The translations under genes and the position numbers were made by a program. The notes beneath the pieces are model-generated. The model was not told where the DNA came from and did not search any database. It saw only the letters and a program-made list of their open reading frames with translations. Below are positions 42,178 to 50,937 of a stretch of DNA of 63,377 nt, in pieces. Every line of letters begins with the position of its first letter. Position 1 is the first letter of the stretch. Location: the NCBI GenBank assembly GCA_052148155.1, contig JBKQIY010000086.1:1-63377 (forward strand). The letters run 5' to 3'. Source of the DNA: JBBQER01 sp052148155. Its GTDB lineage: Bacteria > Actinomycetota > Acidimicrobiia > IMCC26256 > PALSA-610.

Positions 42178-42957
42178 ATGAGGATCGAGCCGCACGTTCG
42201 CCCCCGCCGGATCACGCTCGAGCGCGCCTTCAACTTTCGCGACCTCGGCGGGTACGCCACCGCAGAACACGACACCGTCCGGTGGGGTTTGATCTACCGG
42301 GCCGACGGCATCCACCGCATCGAAGGTGCCGATCTCGCGCGGGTCGCCGGACTCGGCATACGCACGGTCGTCGATCTGCGCACCCGGGGCGAACTCGCCG
42401 ATCACGGCCGCGTCGCGACCGAGTCGTTCGCGGCCTCGTACCGTCACCTGCCGCTCCTCGAGCAGCGCTGGGATCGTGACCTGCCCGCCGCGGAAGCCGA
42501 TGCGGTCGACTTCCTCGCCGGCCGGTACCTCGACATGCTCGACAACGGTGCAAGTTCGATCGTCACCGCGCTTGGGATCATGGCCGAAGCCGGGCGACTG
42601 CCGCTGGTCTTTCACTGCTCCGCCGGCAAAGATCGAACCGGCGTGCTCGCGGCGATTCTGTTGAGCCTGCTCGGTGTCAGCGACGACGACATCGCGGCCG
42701 ACTACGCGTTGAGCCGCGCCGCGATGCGCGAACTGGCCGAATGGGTGCGCACCGAACGGCCCGAATCATACGAGACGATGGCCGCGCAGCCACCCGCGTT
42801 CCTCGACGCGCCGCCACTCGCGATGCGTCGATTCCTCGCCCGCGCCCGATCGAAGTACGGATCGCTCTCCGACTACGTACAGACGGTCGGGCTCGCCGAC
42901 CGGGCCGTCATCAACTTGCGATCGGTGTTGTTGAACTCCGAGGTCGGCGCGAACTAG
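42178..42957 (+). CDS. Tyrosine-protein-phosphatase-like protein
   Basis: A 259-residue cysteine phosphatase of the Tyr_phosphatase_3 group. It has FNFRDLGGYAT near the N terminus, GIRTVVDLRTRGE, the P-loop HCSAGKDRTG (Cx5R with catalytic Cys and Arg) and YETMAAQPP. Substrates of relatives include phosphotyrosine proteins, phosphoinositides and small phosphoesters. ATG 42178 gives MRIEPHVRPRRITLERAFNFRDLGG, the normal N terminus. Convergent with the ferritin-like gene, overlapping by 4 nt (42954-42957). Confidence 0.88.
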   Translation: MRIEPHVRPRRITLERAFNFRDLGGYATAEHDTVRWGLIYRADGIHRIEGADLARVAGLGIRTVVDLRTRGELADHGRVATESFAASYRHLPLLEQRWDRDLPAAEADAVDFLAGRYLDMLDNGASSIVTALGIMAEAGRLPLVFHCSAGKDRTGVLAAILLSLLGVSDDDIAADYALSRAAMRELAEWVRTERPESYETMAAQPPAFLDAPPLAMRRFLARARSKYGSLSDYVQTVGLADRAVINLRSVLLNSEVGAN

Positions 42958-43559
42958 GACACGGCCGAACGCGCGGTCTTCCGTCCGTTCGTCGGTATCG
43001 TCTGCGCGCCTACGATCTGGCGTAGCTCGTCCACCGCGCCGCACAACATGTCGATTTTGTTCTCCAACGACGTGAGCGACTCCGACGAACGGGCCGTCGG
43101 GCCGACATCCTCGGCGGCTGCGAGTTGCTCGTAGCAGCTGCGCAGGAGTCGGGCCGAGGCGCGTTCTTCGGCGATGTACCGGCCGAGCAGCTCGCCGGTA
43201 CGGACGTCGATCGAGTGGTCCTTGAAAAACCCGTCGAAGATGTCGGGCTTGTCGCCCGAGTCGAGCGTATTGAGCTTTAACTTCTCCATCTTCTTCAGGT
43301 CCGATCGATCCGACTTCACCAACGCCATCGCCTTTTGCAGTTCGGAGTCGTCGTTGCAGCGAACCTCGTAGCCGAGCTCGTTGATGCGCTTGGCGAAGCT
43401 CATGCCGTGCTCGCCCTCGCGGGCAGCGACGGTCAACAACACCTTGCGTACGTCGGGGCTTGGCGTCGTGTCGGCCCAGATCGTGAGGTACTCGTACGCC
43501 TGTGCCTCACCGACCGCGATCGCGTTCAACAGCCCCAGGTAGCTCGGCTTGTCACTCAT
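42954..43559 (-). CDS. Ferritin-like-domain protein
   Basis: A 201-residue helical protein. The first helix LLNAIAVGEAQAYEYLTIWADTT and the second VRKVLLTVAAREGEHGMSFAKRINELGYEV carry ExxxxE/ExxH residues as in rubrerythrin and ferritin-like folds. A linker rich in Lys/Asp follows, then a late helix ELLGRYIAEERASARLLRSCYEQL. A C-terminal Ser/Glu tail ends ARSAVS. AAGGAG 5 nt before ATG 43559 fixes the start. The long frame to 45497 is shadow of the two genes on the other strand. A di-iron role is suggested by the motifs but the full ligand set is not clear. Unknown function otherwise. Confidence 0.8.
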   Translation of the reverse strand: MSDKPSYLGLLNAIAVGEAQAYEYLTIWADTTPSPDVRKVLLTVAAREGEHGMSFAKRINELGYEVRCNDDSELQKAMALVKSDRSDLKKMEKLKLNTLDSGDKPDIFDGFFKDHSIDVRTGELLGRYIAEERASARLLRSCYEQLAAAEDVGPTARSSESLTSLENKIDMLCGAVDELRQIVGAQTIPTNGRKTARSAVS

Positions 43560-43646
43560 CGTTGCTCCTTCGAGTGGCGGTTCGGCCACCCCATCCAAAC
43601 GCGGCCAGGTTGCGACGTCAAAAGGGTACCGGCCTATCGTCGTCCG

Positions 43647-44678
43647 GTGACCGGCGAGACTGGGAGCGCCCTGCCGTGGGATCCGCTCGAGATGGCGGAG
43701 GCGGCGCGCCGGAAGCTGACGGCCGGCGCCGCGACCTACTTCGAGACGACCGCGCAGTTCCCGCCGACCCACCACAACGAGACAGCGTGGGCCAAATGGC
43801 GGTTCGTTCCCCGCGTCGCCCGCGACGTCGCGTCGGTGTCGACCTCGATCGATCTGCTCGGCGCGACGATCGCGGCGCCGATCCTGTTGGCGCCGTGCGC
43901 GTTCACAGGCCATGCGCATCCCGGCGGCGAGCTCGCGGTCGCGGGCGCCGCGATGACGACCGCCACGACCTATGTCGTGGCGAGCACCGCGACCATTCCG
44001 CCCGACGAGGTGGCACGTGCTGCTCCCGGCCGCTGCTGGCTCCAGTGCTATGTGCCCCGCGACGAACACCAGCTCGCACCCACCATCACCGGCGCTGCCG
44101 ACGCAGGATTCGCGGCCGTGGTCGTGACCCTGGACGCGCCAGTCGGTTCGCTCCGGCGGCACGGATACGTTCCCGATCGGCGCGACGTCGATCCGTTGGT
44201 CCGGGGACGACAGCATGCGTCGCCGCTGAACCCGTCGGTCACCTGGTCGACGATCGAACGTATTGTCGGGCTCACGTCGCTGCCGGTCCTGGTAAAAGGA
44301 TTGCTCCACCCCGACGACGCACGGGCCGCGCACGACCACGGTGCTTCCGGTGTGATCGTCTCGAACCACGGCGAACGCCAGCTCGACGGCGTTGTCCCGA
44401 CCGCAGTCGTGCTCGAGACGATCGCTTCGGCGGCATCCGGGTTGGTGCTCGTCGACGGCGGCATCCGCACCGGCCGCGACGTGCTGCGCGCGTTGTGTCT
44501 CGGTGCGCACGCGGTACTGATCGGGCGGCCCTACCTTTGGGCGCTCGCGATCGCCGGTGAGGCGGGCGTCGCGGAGTTGCTCGTTCGTTTGCAGCTCGAG
44601 TTCGAGAACGCGCTCGCCCTCACGGGCTGTTCGAGCGCGGCCGAAGCCGACCGTGCGCTGCTCCGGTACGTTGAATAG
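43647..44678 (+). CDS. FMN-dependent alpha-hydroxy-acid oxidase/dehydrogenase
   Basis: A 343-residue TIM-barrel flavoenzyme of the lactate/glycolate oxidase family. Visible parts: ILLAPCAFTGHAHPGGELAVAGAAM, WLQCYVPRDEHQL, VVTLDAPVGSLRRH, LPVLVKGLLHPDDARAAHDHGASGVIVSNHGERQLDGVVPT with Lys for FMN and catalytic His, and VLVDGGIRTGRDVLRALCLGAHAVLIGRPYLWAL. The usual SNHGGRQLD is SNHGERQLD. GTG 43647 gives a plausible N terminus; the longer frame is shadow. It oxidises 2-hydroxy acids, with O2 or quinone as acceptor. 24 nt before the TauD-like gene, so probably co-transcribed. Confidence 0.88.
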   Translation: MTGETGSALPWDPLEMAEAARRKLTAGAATYFETTAQFPPTHHNETAWAKWRFVPRVARDVASVSTSIDLLGATIAAPILLAPCAFTGHAHPGGELAVAGAAMTTATTYVVASTATIPPDEVARAAPGRCWLQCYVPRDEHQLAPTITGAADAGFAAVVVTLDAPVGSLRRHGYVPDRRDVDPLVRGRQHASPLNPSVTWSTIERIVGLTSLPVLVKGLLHPDDARAAHDHGASGVIVSNHGERQLDGVVPTAVVLETIASAASGLVLVDGGIRTGRDVLRALCLGAHAVLIGRPYLWALAIAGEAGVAELLVRLQLEFENALALTGCSSAAEADRALLRYVE

Positions 44679-44702
44679 TGCCGCCCAGGCCGAGGAGGCC
44701 AC

Positions 44703-45635
44703 ATGACCGCAGGCGTAACTCCGGCTGTCGCTGCCGCGACACCCGAGCTGACGGTATCTCCGATCACCGGAACGATCGGCGCCGAGCTCTCGGGCGTCGA
44801 CCTCGCCCAAGAGCTCAGCGACGAGACGGTTGCCGCCATCCGAGCCGCGCTGGTCGCGAACCGAGTCGTGTTCTTTCGCGACCAGACGCTCGACTACGAA
44901 CGCCAGGTCGCGTTCGGCCGCCGGTTCGGGACGCTGACGCTCGGCCATCCGACCATCGAGTCGCCGCCCGATCAGCCGCTCATGGAGGAAGTCGACTCCG
45001 CCAAGGGTGCGCCGGCCGCCGATTGGCACACCGACGTGACGTTCCTCGATCAACCGGTGACGTTCACCTGCTTGCGCGGTGTCGTCATCCCCGATGTCGG
45101 CGGCGACACCGTCTGGGCCAACACCGTGAACGCGTACGCCACCCTGACGCCAGAGCTGCGCGCCCTGGCCGACAGCCTGCGGGTTGTGCATACCAACGCA
45201 CCCACCGATGTCCGCATCGACGGGGGCCGCTCGAATCCTGCGTGGATCGAAAGCGGCAAACAATTCGTTTCGACGATCTACCGGGCCGAACATCCCGCTG
45301 TCGTCGTGCATCCGGAGACCGGCGAGCACGCGTTGTTGCTCGGAGGTTTCGCCCACCGTGTCGTTGGCTACCCGAACGACTTGTCGCGAGCGGTCATTCG
45401 CACACTGCAGGAATACGTGACCCGACCTGAGAACACGGTGCGTTGGCACTGGCGCGTCGGCGATGTCGCGGTCTGGGACAACCGATCGACGCAACATTGC
45501 GCCGTCGTTGACTACGGCGACGCGTACCGTCGCTGCGAACGGGTGACCGTCGCGGGGTCGGCTCCGGTCGGTGTCGACGGCCGACCGAGCGTTGCCCTGA
45601 AAGGCGACGCCCGCGCGTTCTACGCGGGAGTTTGA
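44703..45635 (+). CDS. TauD/TfdA-family 2-oxoglutarate dioxygenase
   Basis: A 310-residue non-haem iron oxygenase. Features: IGAELSGVDLAQELSDETVAAIRAALVANRVVFFRDQ, WHTDVTF with His109 and Asp111, GGDTVWANTVNAY, and STQHCAVVDYG with distal His265, followed by RRCERVTVAG for 2-oxoglutarate binding. Relatives release sulfite from taurine or alkylsulfonates, or cleave 2,4-D. Which applies is unclear. It overlaps the 3' end of the convergent Rrf2 gene by 16 nt. The hydroxy-acid oxidase before it could act on a product, but that is inference. Confidence 0.9.
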   Translation: MTAGVTPAVAAATPELTVSPITGTIGAELSGVDLAQELSDETVAAIRAALVANRVVFFRDQTLDYERQVAFGRRFGTLTLGHPTIESPPDQPLMEEVDSAKGAPAADWHTDVTFLDQPVTFTCLRGVVIPDVGGDTVWANTVNAYATLTPELRALADSLRVVHTNAPTDVRIDGGRSNPAWIESGKQFVSTIYRAEHPAVVVHPETGEHALLLGGFAHRVVGYPNDLSRAVIRTLQEYVTRPENTVRWHWRVGDVAVWDNRSTQHCAVVDYGDAYRRCERVTVAGSAPVGVDGRPSVALKGDARAFYAGV

Positions 45636-46084
45636 GCCGCGATCTGCGCGATCGATGTCGTCCCCAACATCTCGCTGGCGACGTCGCGCAGACGGCGTTG
45701 CACTTCGTCGACGAACGGGACTCGAGGCTCGAGTCGGTCCGACGGGAGCGGCGCGAAAAGCTCGTATCCGCTGATCGCCAACGTCAGTTCGGCGACCGTG
45801 ATATCTCGCGGATCGCGAACGAACACGTAACCACCTCGATAGCCGCGTCGCGATGCGATCAGTCCCGCGACGCGCATCTCGCCGAGAATTTTCGACAGGA
45901 ATCGCAGCGGCACCTTCGATGCGCGCGCGATCTCAGCGGCTTTGAGCAGACGATCGGGATAGGCGGCTGCGAGCACCCCGCACGCTCGCAGCGCGTACAC
46001 CGTCTTGGCGGACGGCCAGACGACGCCGCTGCCCGATGTCCGTCCGCCAGGTTGGGCCGTTGGCGTGGTTCCCACCCCTCCCAC
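45620..46084 (-). CDS. Rrf2-family transcriptional regulator
   Basis: A 154-residue winged-helix regulator. The core WPSAKTVYALRACGVLAAAYPDRLLKAAEIARASKVPLRFLSKILGEMRVAGLIASRRGYRGGYVFVRDPRDITVAELTLAI matches Rrf2, with the KILGEMRxAGLIxSRRGYRGGY signature. The three Cys that hold the Fe-S cluster in IscR and NsrR are absent, so it probably senses something else or acts by its fold alone, like CymR. GTG 46084 or GTG 46075 may be the start. A pair of dyads lies just upstream, suggesting autoregulation and control of the divergent small gene; targets may also include the oxygenase genes it faces. Confidence 0.86.
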   Translation of the reverse strand: MGGVGTTPTAQPGGRTSGSGVVWPSAKTVYALRACGVLAAAYPDRLLKAAEIARASKVPLRFLSKILGEMRVAGLIASRRGYRGGYVFVRDPRDITVAELTLAISGYELFAPLPSDRLEPRVPFVDEVQRRLRDVASEMLGTTSIAQIAAQTPA

Positions 46085-46131
46085 TCTTCCCGGGCCCAGC
46101 GGGCCCGACCGGCGGGCACGGTTCGGTCGTA

Positions 46132-46163
46132 TCCTAAACAGGACTAACCCTATGTTTATAGTC
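46132..46163. promoter_or_regulatory. Two dyads, candidate Rrf2 operator
   Basis: TCCT-AAAC-AGGA (46132-46143) is a perfect short dyad. GACTA (46142-46146) and TAGTC (46159-46163) form a second one with a 12-nt spacer. The stretch is the AT-rich island between the Rrf2 gene (minus strand, start 46084) and the small gene (plus strand). Position and symmetry suit a dimeric Rrf2 protein binding its own promoter. No experimental or comparative support is available here. Confidence 0.5.
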
Positions 46164-46267
46164 TAGTAGAGGGCTGGAGCCGACGCTCGACGTCGTTGAC
46201 GGTGCCGGCGGGCGCAGTCCGGGGCGGACCGCTTCACACGGGCGTCCTGCCTGCCGATGGACACGGC

Positions 46268-46483
46268 ATGGTCGTTCCCTTGCTGGCGTTGGCGTTCCTG
46301 GCCCTCGTGGTGATCAAGTCGCTCATGAGAGTCGTCGCCCACGACGACGGCGCGCCCGCGGCGCGAACGTTGCCGACCGAGTCGCAGCCGGCGTTCAGTG
46401 CCGGGGACGACGGTCGGACGCTCCTGCTCCCAGCCGCGACCGACCATGTCGCCGACCCGGTCGAAGGATCGAACGTGTTCTAA
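46268..46483 (+). CDS. Small single-helix membrane protein
   Basis: No family recognised. From ATG 46268 it has 71 residues: a membrane helix (VVPLLALAFLALVVIKSLMRVVAH) and an acidic, Ala/Pro-rich tail (DDGAPAARTLPTESQPAFSAGDDGRTLLLPAATDHVADPVEGSNVF). The frame opens at TTG 46196. It is divergent from the Rrf2 regulator and would share the putative operator, and its 3' end overlaps the convergent amidohydrolase gene by 4 nt. Could be a spurious frame, but the clean helix and position argue for a real gene. Confidence 0.5.
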   Translation: MVVPLLALAFLALVVIKSLMRVVAHDDGAPAARTLPTESQPAFSAGDDGRTLLLPAATDHVADPVEGSNVF

Positions 46484-47883
46484 CCAGTTCCGGCGGTTTC
46501 GATCGCGCGGGTCAGCTCGACGGACGCGTTGGCCACCCACGCCCGGTCACGCGTCCGGTCCGCGGCGCTGAGCGACGAGTCGGAAATGCCGTACAGCGTT
46601 TGCGCATTGCTGCTCAACATCTGCTCCTTCGCGGCTGGCGTCAGCGGCGGATAGCCGTATTCGGCTTGCATCCGCTCGGGAATCTCAAACGCCCGGAACG
46701 CATCGATGAGCGGTTGCGGCGATCCGTACCACGTCGAGTCGGTGCCCCACACGATGCGTTCGGATCCGAGCGCGACGAGCAGCTTGCCGAGCACGTGGGC
46801 CGCCTCGACCGGACGGCGCAACATGAGGAACCACGTGCTGCCAAGCTCGGCGTACACGTTGTCGCCGGGGCCGAGACCGCCAACCTCGAGACTCTTGATC
46901 AACCGGTCGACGCCGCCGGTGGCGTGTTCGCCGTCGTAGGGGCCTTCTTGTCCGGTCGGATCGCGCTCGTAGCCGGAGTGGTAGACGACGAAGCTGATAC
47001 CGGGAAATGCGACCGCCGCGGGTCCGATATCTCGAGGTGACGCCGCGTCGAGCGACAGATCGGGGATGGGGCCGCCGAGGCCTTTGTGCGCGGCGACCAC
47101 CCGCGGGCCGAGCGCGTCGACCCGTTCGAGGAACGGCATGCCGATCTCGTCGTCGTCGAGGAACCAGCCTCCGGTCGGCGCCGCTTTCGTCGGCGGTCCG
47201 TACAGCGTGTAGACCTTCCAGCCTGACGGATCGAGCTGGGCCCGCCATCCGGCCATCGCGTCGAGCTCGTCCGGACCGAAGTTGGGATGCACGATGGTGT
47301 GTGTCAGGACCCGTCCGGCGCCGGCGTAGCGGTCGATGACATCGCGGGCGGCGGCGATCTGACGGTTGGTGCACACGTTCGACGCGGCCGGACCCGGCGT
47401 CGACGTCACCAACGCGATCGCGGTTTCCGACGCGCCGAACACGAGCGCGGCCCATGCCGCGCCGTCGATCAGCCGCGGGTCGATCTTGGCCGACCAGCGT
47501 TCGGGATCGGCCATGTGCAAGAACCCGCCGAGCGCGGCCGCGCCCGGGCCGACCCAACGGGTCGCGTCGACGAGATGGGTCTGCACATCGACGACGGGTG
47601 CGTTGCCCCGGAACGCCTCGTCGGCGGCGTCGACCTCGAGGGTCGCGGCGTCCGGAACGGCGAAGAAACCGCCGCCGTGCACATCGTCGATCGCCCGCAA
47701 CGTTGCCGCGGTGCCGCGCCGATCGAGCGTGTACGCAGGCTCGGACATGCCGAGGCGGGACGCCGCGTCGTCCACGGTCGTGCCGGTGCGAACAATGGCG
47801 TGCCGATCAACGGTCCGCCACGGCAGGGGCGGGTACTCGTCGCTCGACCTCGCTCGAAGCAGCGGCGGGACGACGACCGGCAT
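46480..47883 (-). CDS. Amidohydrolase (family 2, ACMSD-like)
   Basis: A 467-residue metal-dependent hydrolase with a TIM-barrel fold. After an N-terminal region rich in VPPLLRARSSDEYPPLPW, metal-binding text VDVQTHLVDATRW (first strand) begins the barrel, followed by VLTHTIVHPNFGPDEL, RVVAAHKGLGGPIPDLS with a metal His, FVVYHSGYERDP, and IVWGTDSTWYGSP with the conserved Asp near the C terminus. It ends SNAQTLYGI as in the family. ATG 47883 is the shortest good start. Relatives hydrolyse or decarboxylate aromatic or lactone-type acids. The pathway is unclear; no partner gene is nearby. Confidence 0.85.
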   Translation of the reverse strand: MPVVVPPLLRARSSDEYPPLPWRTVDRHAIVRTGTTVDDAASRLGMSEPAYTLDRRGTAATLRAIDDVHGGGFFAVPDAATLEVDAADEAFRGNAPVVDVQTHLVDATRWVGPGAAALGGFLHMADPERWSAKIDPRLIDGAAWAALVFGASETAIALVTSTPGPAASNVCTNRQIAAARDVIDRYAGAGRVLTHTIVHPNFGPDELDAMAGWRAQLDPSGWKVYTLYGPPTKAAPTGGWFLDDDEIGMPFLERVDALGPRVVAAHKGLGGPIPDLSLDAASPRDIGPAAVAFPGISFVVYHSGYERDPTGQEGPYDGEHATGGVDRLIKSLEVGGLGPGDNVYAELGSTWFLMLRRPVEAAHVLGKLLVALGSERIVWGTDSTWYGSPQPLIDAFRAFEIPERMQAEYGYPPLTPAAKEQMLSSNAQTLYGISDSSLSAADRTRDRAWVANASVELTRAIETAGTG

Positions 47884-48260
47884 TGGTCGCCGACGGTAGG
47901 CGTCGAGGCGACGGCCGTCTATTCGCTCGCGCTGACAGGGCCATGCGTGCGACGACTGGGGACGCGGCGCGTCGGCGATCGTGCCTGGGCCAGGCAGGCC
48001 GCTCAGCCCGTCAGACCCACACGACCGCCACAGGTCCATCCGGCGACGGTGGAATCTGCGACGGGCGAAACCCCACGTCCCGCCGCGTCGGCGCGACCGA
48101 CGTCGAGGTCCCGTCGAGCGACGAACCGAGCGCCAGCCTTCCTCGGATGGGAGTGCCGGCACCCGCAGCGCTGCGCGGCCAGCACCCTCGCTGTGGTCCC
48201 GCGTTGTCCGTAGCGTGGTGGGCCGGGCCAGTCCCGTAGGTGTGAACGATCGGAGGCGCC
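47884..48260. other. Divergent intergenic region, no gene seen
   Basis: 377 nt between the amidohydrolase (minus) and the CNB-domain protein (plus). Only Arg-rich shadow frames are present. No hairpin or obvious promoter box was found; both promoters should lie here. Confidence 0.4.
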
Positions 48261-49277
48261 ATGCGGGTCGAATCGTCGGTGACGTCACTGTCGTGGATCC
48301 CTTCAGAGGCCGTCACCGGCGCGAACAAGGGCGTGTTCGAGATCGGGTTCACCCACTACGACGACCCGCCGCCCGATGTGATCGAAGATCTCGAGACGTT
48401 ACGCCAGACCGACCGGTTCCGGTTCGCGAACCGGCTCGCAGGATGGGTGGAGATCGACAACGGACGCATCGTCGACGCGGGATATTCGGGTGGCGGTGTC
48501 ATGGGCTCGACGACGATCAGTCTCGCCGGCAAAGGTGTCACGTTCGCGGCGGTCGAGCTTCCGGGCCTGCGAGACGAACCGGTCCTGACCCCGGAGTCGG
48601 CGACGTTCGTGCAGACCTACGGTGGCCGTACCGCGCTTCCCGCACCTCGACACGTGCCGCGGCCGCCGTTCGTGCAGTTCCGCGCGCCGCTCGTCTGGAC
48701 GACGTTGAAGCTCACGATCCACGCCGACGGTTCGAGCGACTACGAGCTGACCGGTGCGAGCACGTTTCCGCGTCATTGGGTGTACGACGGCGCCGGCAAA
48801 CTCGCTGCGAAGGTCGGACTTGCCGACTTCAAGCAGTGGTATCGCAAGTCGTTCGGCCGGAACACGCCGTGGGGTTCGACCAACAGCACCGCGCTCGTGA
48901 CCGCCGTGGAGACCGCCCTCGAACGTGAGCTCGCCGGACTGATCATGCGCGGCGGTGAGCCGCCGACGTTCCGCAAACTCAAGCCCGATGCGCTCCTCAC
49001 CGAGCAGGGCCAACCGGGCGGTGACGTGTTCTTGGTGCTCGACGGTGTGCTCGTCACAGAAGTGGACGGCAATCCGCTCGCCGAGTTCGGACCGGGTGCG
49101 ATCCTCGGCGAACGTGCCGTGCTCGAAGGTGGGCTCAGGACGTCGACGTTGCGGGCCGTGACCAAATGTCGGGTCGCGGTGGTGCGCGGCGATCAGCTCG
49201 ACCGTGCCGCGCTCGAACAGATCAGCCAAGGTCACCGTCACGAAGACACCGATCGAGGCGAGACCCGCACGGCGTGA
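48261..49277 (+). CDS. Cyclic-nucleotide-binding-domain protein
   Basis: A 338-residue protein. The N-terminal 250 residues have no family I can name; the text includes NGRIVDAGYSGGGVMGSTTISLAGKGVTFAAVELPGL, WTTLKLTIHADGSSDYELTGASTFPRHWVYD, and GLADFKQWYRKSFGRNTPWG. The C-terminal part (about 243-325) is a CNB fold: KPDALLTEQGQPGGDVFLVLDGVLVTEVDGNPLAEFGPGAILGERAVLEGGLRTSTLRAVTKCRVAVV, with FGPGAILGERA in the place of the phosphate-binding cassette. No HTH follows, so it is not a CRP-type activator. Its stop overlaps the MBL-fold start as GTGA (49274-49277). With a nucleotide cyclase in the same cluster, it could be the messenger sensor. Confidence 0.78.
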   Translation: MRVESSVTSLSWIPSEAVTGANKGVFEIGFTHYDDPPPDVIEDLETLRQTDRFRFANRLAGWVEIDNGRIVDAGYSGGGVMGSTTISLAGKGVTFAAVELPGLRDEPVLTPESATFVQTYGGRTALPAPRHVPRPPFVQFRAPLVWTTLKLTIHADGSSDYELTGASTFPRHWVYDGAGKLAAKVGLADFKQWYRKSFGRNTPWGSTNSTALVTAVETALERELAGLIMRGGEPPTFRKLKPDALLTEQGQPGGDVFLVLDGVLVTEVDGNPLAEFGPGAILGERAVLEGGLRTSTLRAVTKCRVAVVRGDQLDRAALEQISQGHRHEDTDRGETRTA

Positions 49278-50119
49278 GGCTCCTCTTTTGCGGGGTTCGC
49301 GGCTCGACATCGGCACCCGGAGCGGAATTCGTTCGGGTTGGCGGGCACACCTCGTGCGTCGCGCTCGCGCACGACGATCTTGCCTGGACGTTGGTGCTCG
49401 ACGCCGGGACCGGCATCCGACGCATCACCGATCACCTTGACGGCCGCGCGTTCGCGGGTGCTGTGCTGTTGACCCATCTGCACTGGGATCATGTGCAAGG
49501 GCTGCCGTTCTTCGCGGCAGGCGACCGCGACGACTCCCATGTGCGTGTCTACCTGCCTGACCAGACCGGCCCCGACGGTCGCGAACGCGACGCGGCCGAC
49601 GTGCTCGCGCTCGCGATGAGCCCGCCCCATTTTCCGATCGGACCCGACGGGCTGCGCGGCGATTGGCGGTTCGAAAGCCTCAAACCCGGCCCGCACCAGA
49701 TCGAAGGATTCGACGTCGTCGCTTTCGACGTGCCGCACAAGGGTGGACGGACGTTCGGGTTCAGAATCTCCGACGGCCGAACGTCGGTCGCGTATATCCC
49801 CGACCACTGTCCGCACCCGGACACGTCGCCGGCGATCGCGCGTGCCTGCGCCGGCGTCGACCTGCTCGTACACGACTCCCAGTTCCTCGCCCACGAACGT
49901 CGCGTCGCCGACCTGTACGGGCATGCAACCGTCGACGACGCGTTGGCGCTCGCCGAACGCTGCGGCGCCCGGCGGGTCGCGTTGTTCCACCATTCGCCGG
50001 CCCGCACCGACGACGACGTCGAGGCCATCGGACGTGAGGCACGGCACGCCGGTGCCAGCCTCGCCCGCGCGGTCGAGGTGCTCGTCGCCCGAGAGGAGGA
50101 CACGGTCGACTTCGCCTGA
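49274..50119 (+). CDS. MBL-fold metal-dependent hydrolase
   Basis: A 281-residue metallo-beta-lactamase-fold enzyme. GTG 49274 gives VRLLFCGVRGSTSAPGAEFVRVGGHTSCVAL, the usual start of the PhnP/RNase Z-like branch. The metal motif is THLHWDH, followed by HVQGLPFF. Later parts PDHCPHPDTSPAIARACAGVDLLVHDSQFL (metal Asp/His), GHATVDDALALAERCGARRVALFHHSPARTDDDV complete the site. Relatives include cyclic-nucleotide and cyclic-phosphate phosphodiesterases and RNases. Its overlap with the CNB-domain gene suggests a link to cyclic-nucleotide handling, for example degradation, but that is inference. Confidence 0.84.
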   Translation: MRLLFCGVRGSTSAPGAEFVRVGGHTSCVALAHDDLAWTLVLDAGTGIRRITDHLDGRAFAGAVLLTHLHWDHVQGLPFFAAGDRDDSHVRVYLPDQTGPDGRERDAADVLALAMSPPHFPIGPDGLRGDWRFESLKPGPHQIEGFDVVAFDVPHKGGRTFGFRISDGRTSVAYIPDHCPHPDTSPAIARACAGVDLLVHDSQFLAHERRVADLYGHATVDDALALAERCGARRVALFHHSPARTDDDVEAIGREARHAGASLARAVEVLVAREEDTVDFA

Positions 50120-50159
50120 AACCAGCCGCCGGGCCACAACCGCCGTAATCTCGGCGCCG

Positions 50160-50828
50160 ATGCCGATCCGAGTGGTCATTGCCGAAGACAGTTACCTCGT
50201 GCGTGAGGGCGTCGTGCGCCTCCTCGAAACCCAAGACGGCATCGAGGTGGTCGGCGCGTGCGGTGATCTCGACGAACTGCTCGCCACCGTCGACGCCGAA
50301 CTTCCCGATGTGGTCCTCACCGACATCCGGATGCCGCCCACCGGCACCGACGAAGGCGTCCGGGCCGCCAACTCGCTGCGCGAGCACCATCCTGGGATCG
50401 GCGTCGTGATGTTGAGCCAGTACGCCGAACCGGCGTACGCGCTGGCGCTGCTCGAACACGGCTCGGCCGGTCGCGCCTATCTCCTCAAAGAGCGTGTCTC
50501 CGATGTCGATCAGCTGCTGCGAGCGATCCGTGAAGTCGCCGACGGCGGCTCGGTGATCGATCCCCGGATCGTCGAAGGTCTCGTCCAGGCGCGGTCGCGT
50601 CGGCGCGATTCGCCGCTCGAACATTTGACCCCCCGCGAGCGTGAAGTGCTCGCAGAAATGGCGCAGGGCCGCAACAACGCGGGGATCGCCGCAACGCTCG
50701 GCCTGTCCGAACGCGCCGTCGAAAAACACATCAATTCGCTGTTCTCGAAACTCGCCCTGTCCGAAGAGACCGACGGCCACCGCCGCGTCAAGGCGGTGTT
50801 GGTCTACCTCTCGGCACTCGACGGATGA
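50160..50828 (+). CDS. NarL/FixJ-type response regulator
   Basis: A 222-residue two-domain regulator. The receiver (2-125) has acidic residues at 9-10, phosphoacceptor Asp55 (VVLTDIRMPP), Ser/Thr switch SQY and Lys110. The linker leads to a LuxR-type HTH (about 155-202) with LTPREREVLAEMAQGRNNAGIAATLGLSERAVEKHINSLFSKL. ATG 50160 starts MPIRVVIAEDS. It lies 40 nt after the MBL gene and before a stand-alone receiver and a convergent histidine kinase. It is the closest relative by eye of the N-terminal half of the cyclase hybrid (54255-55619), sharing the TDIRMPP, SQY and GGSVxDPxIVExLV text. Confidence 0.92.
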   Translation: MPIRVVIAEDSYLVREGVVRLLETQDGIEVVGACGDLDELLATVDAELPDVVLTDIRMPPTGTDEGVRAANSLREHHPGIGVVMLSQYAEPAYALALLEHGSAGRAYLLKERVSDVDQLLRAIREVADGGSVIDPRIVEGLVQARSRRRDSPLEHLTPREREVLAEMAQGRNNAGIAATLGLSERAVEKHINSLFSKLALSEETDGHRRVKAVLVYLSALDG

Positions 50829-50937
50829 ACGCGCTCGCCGTGACGTTCGCGGACACCTCGACGAGGGGGCTGGCCTCCCCACCGGGACTCGTAGGGGCAA
50901 CCTGGGCGAAACCTGTCCGTCGGCGCAGGATCGGGTC

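Noticed and set aside
42954..45497. 847-residue minus-strand frame
   Set aside because: Only the last 201 residues, preceded by AAGGAG at 43560-43571, look like a protein (ferritin-like). The rest is antisense to the FMN oxidase and TauD genes.
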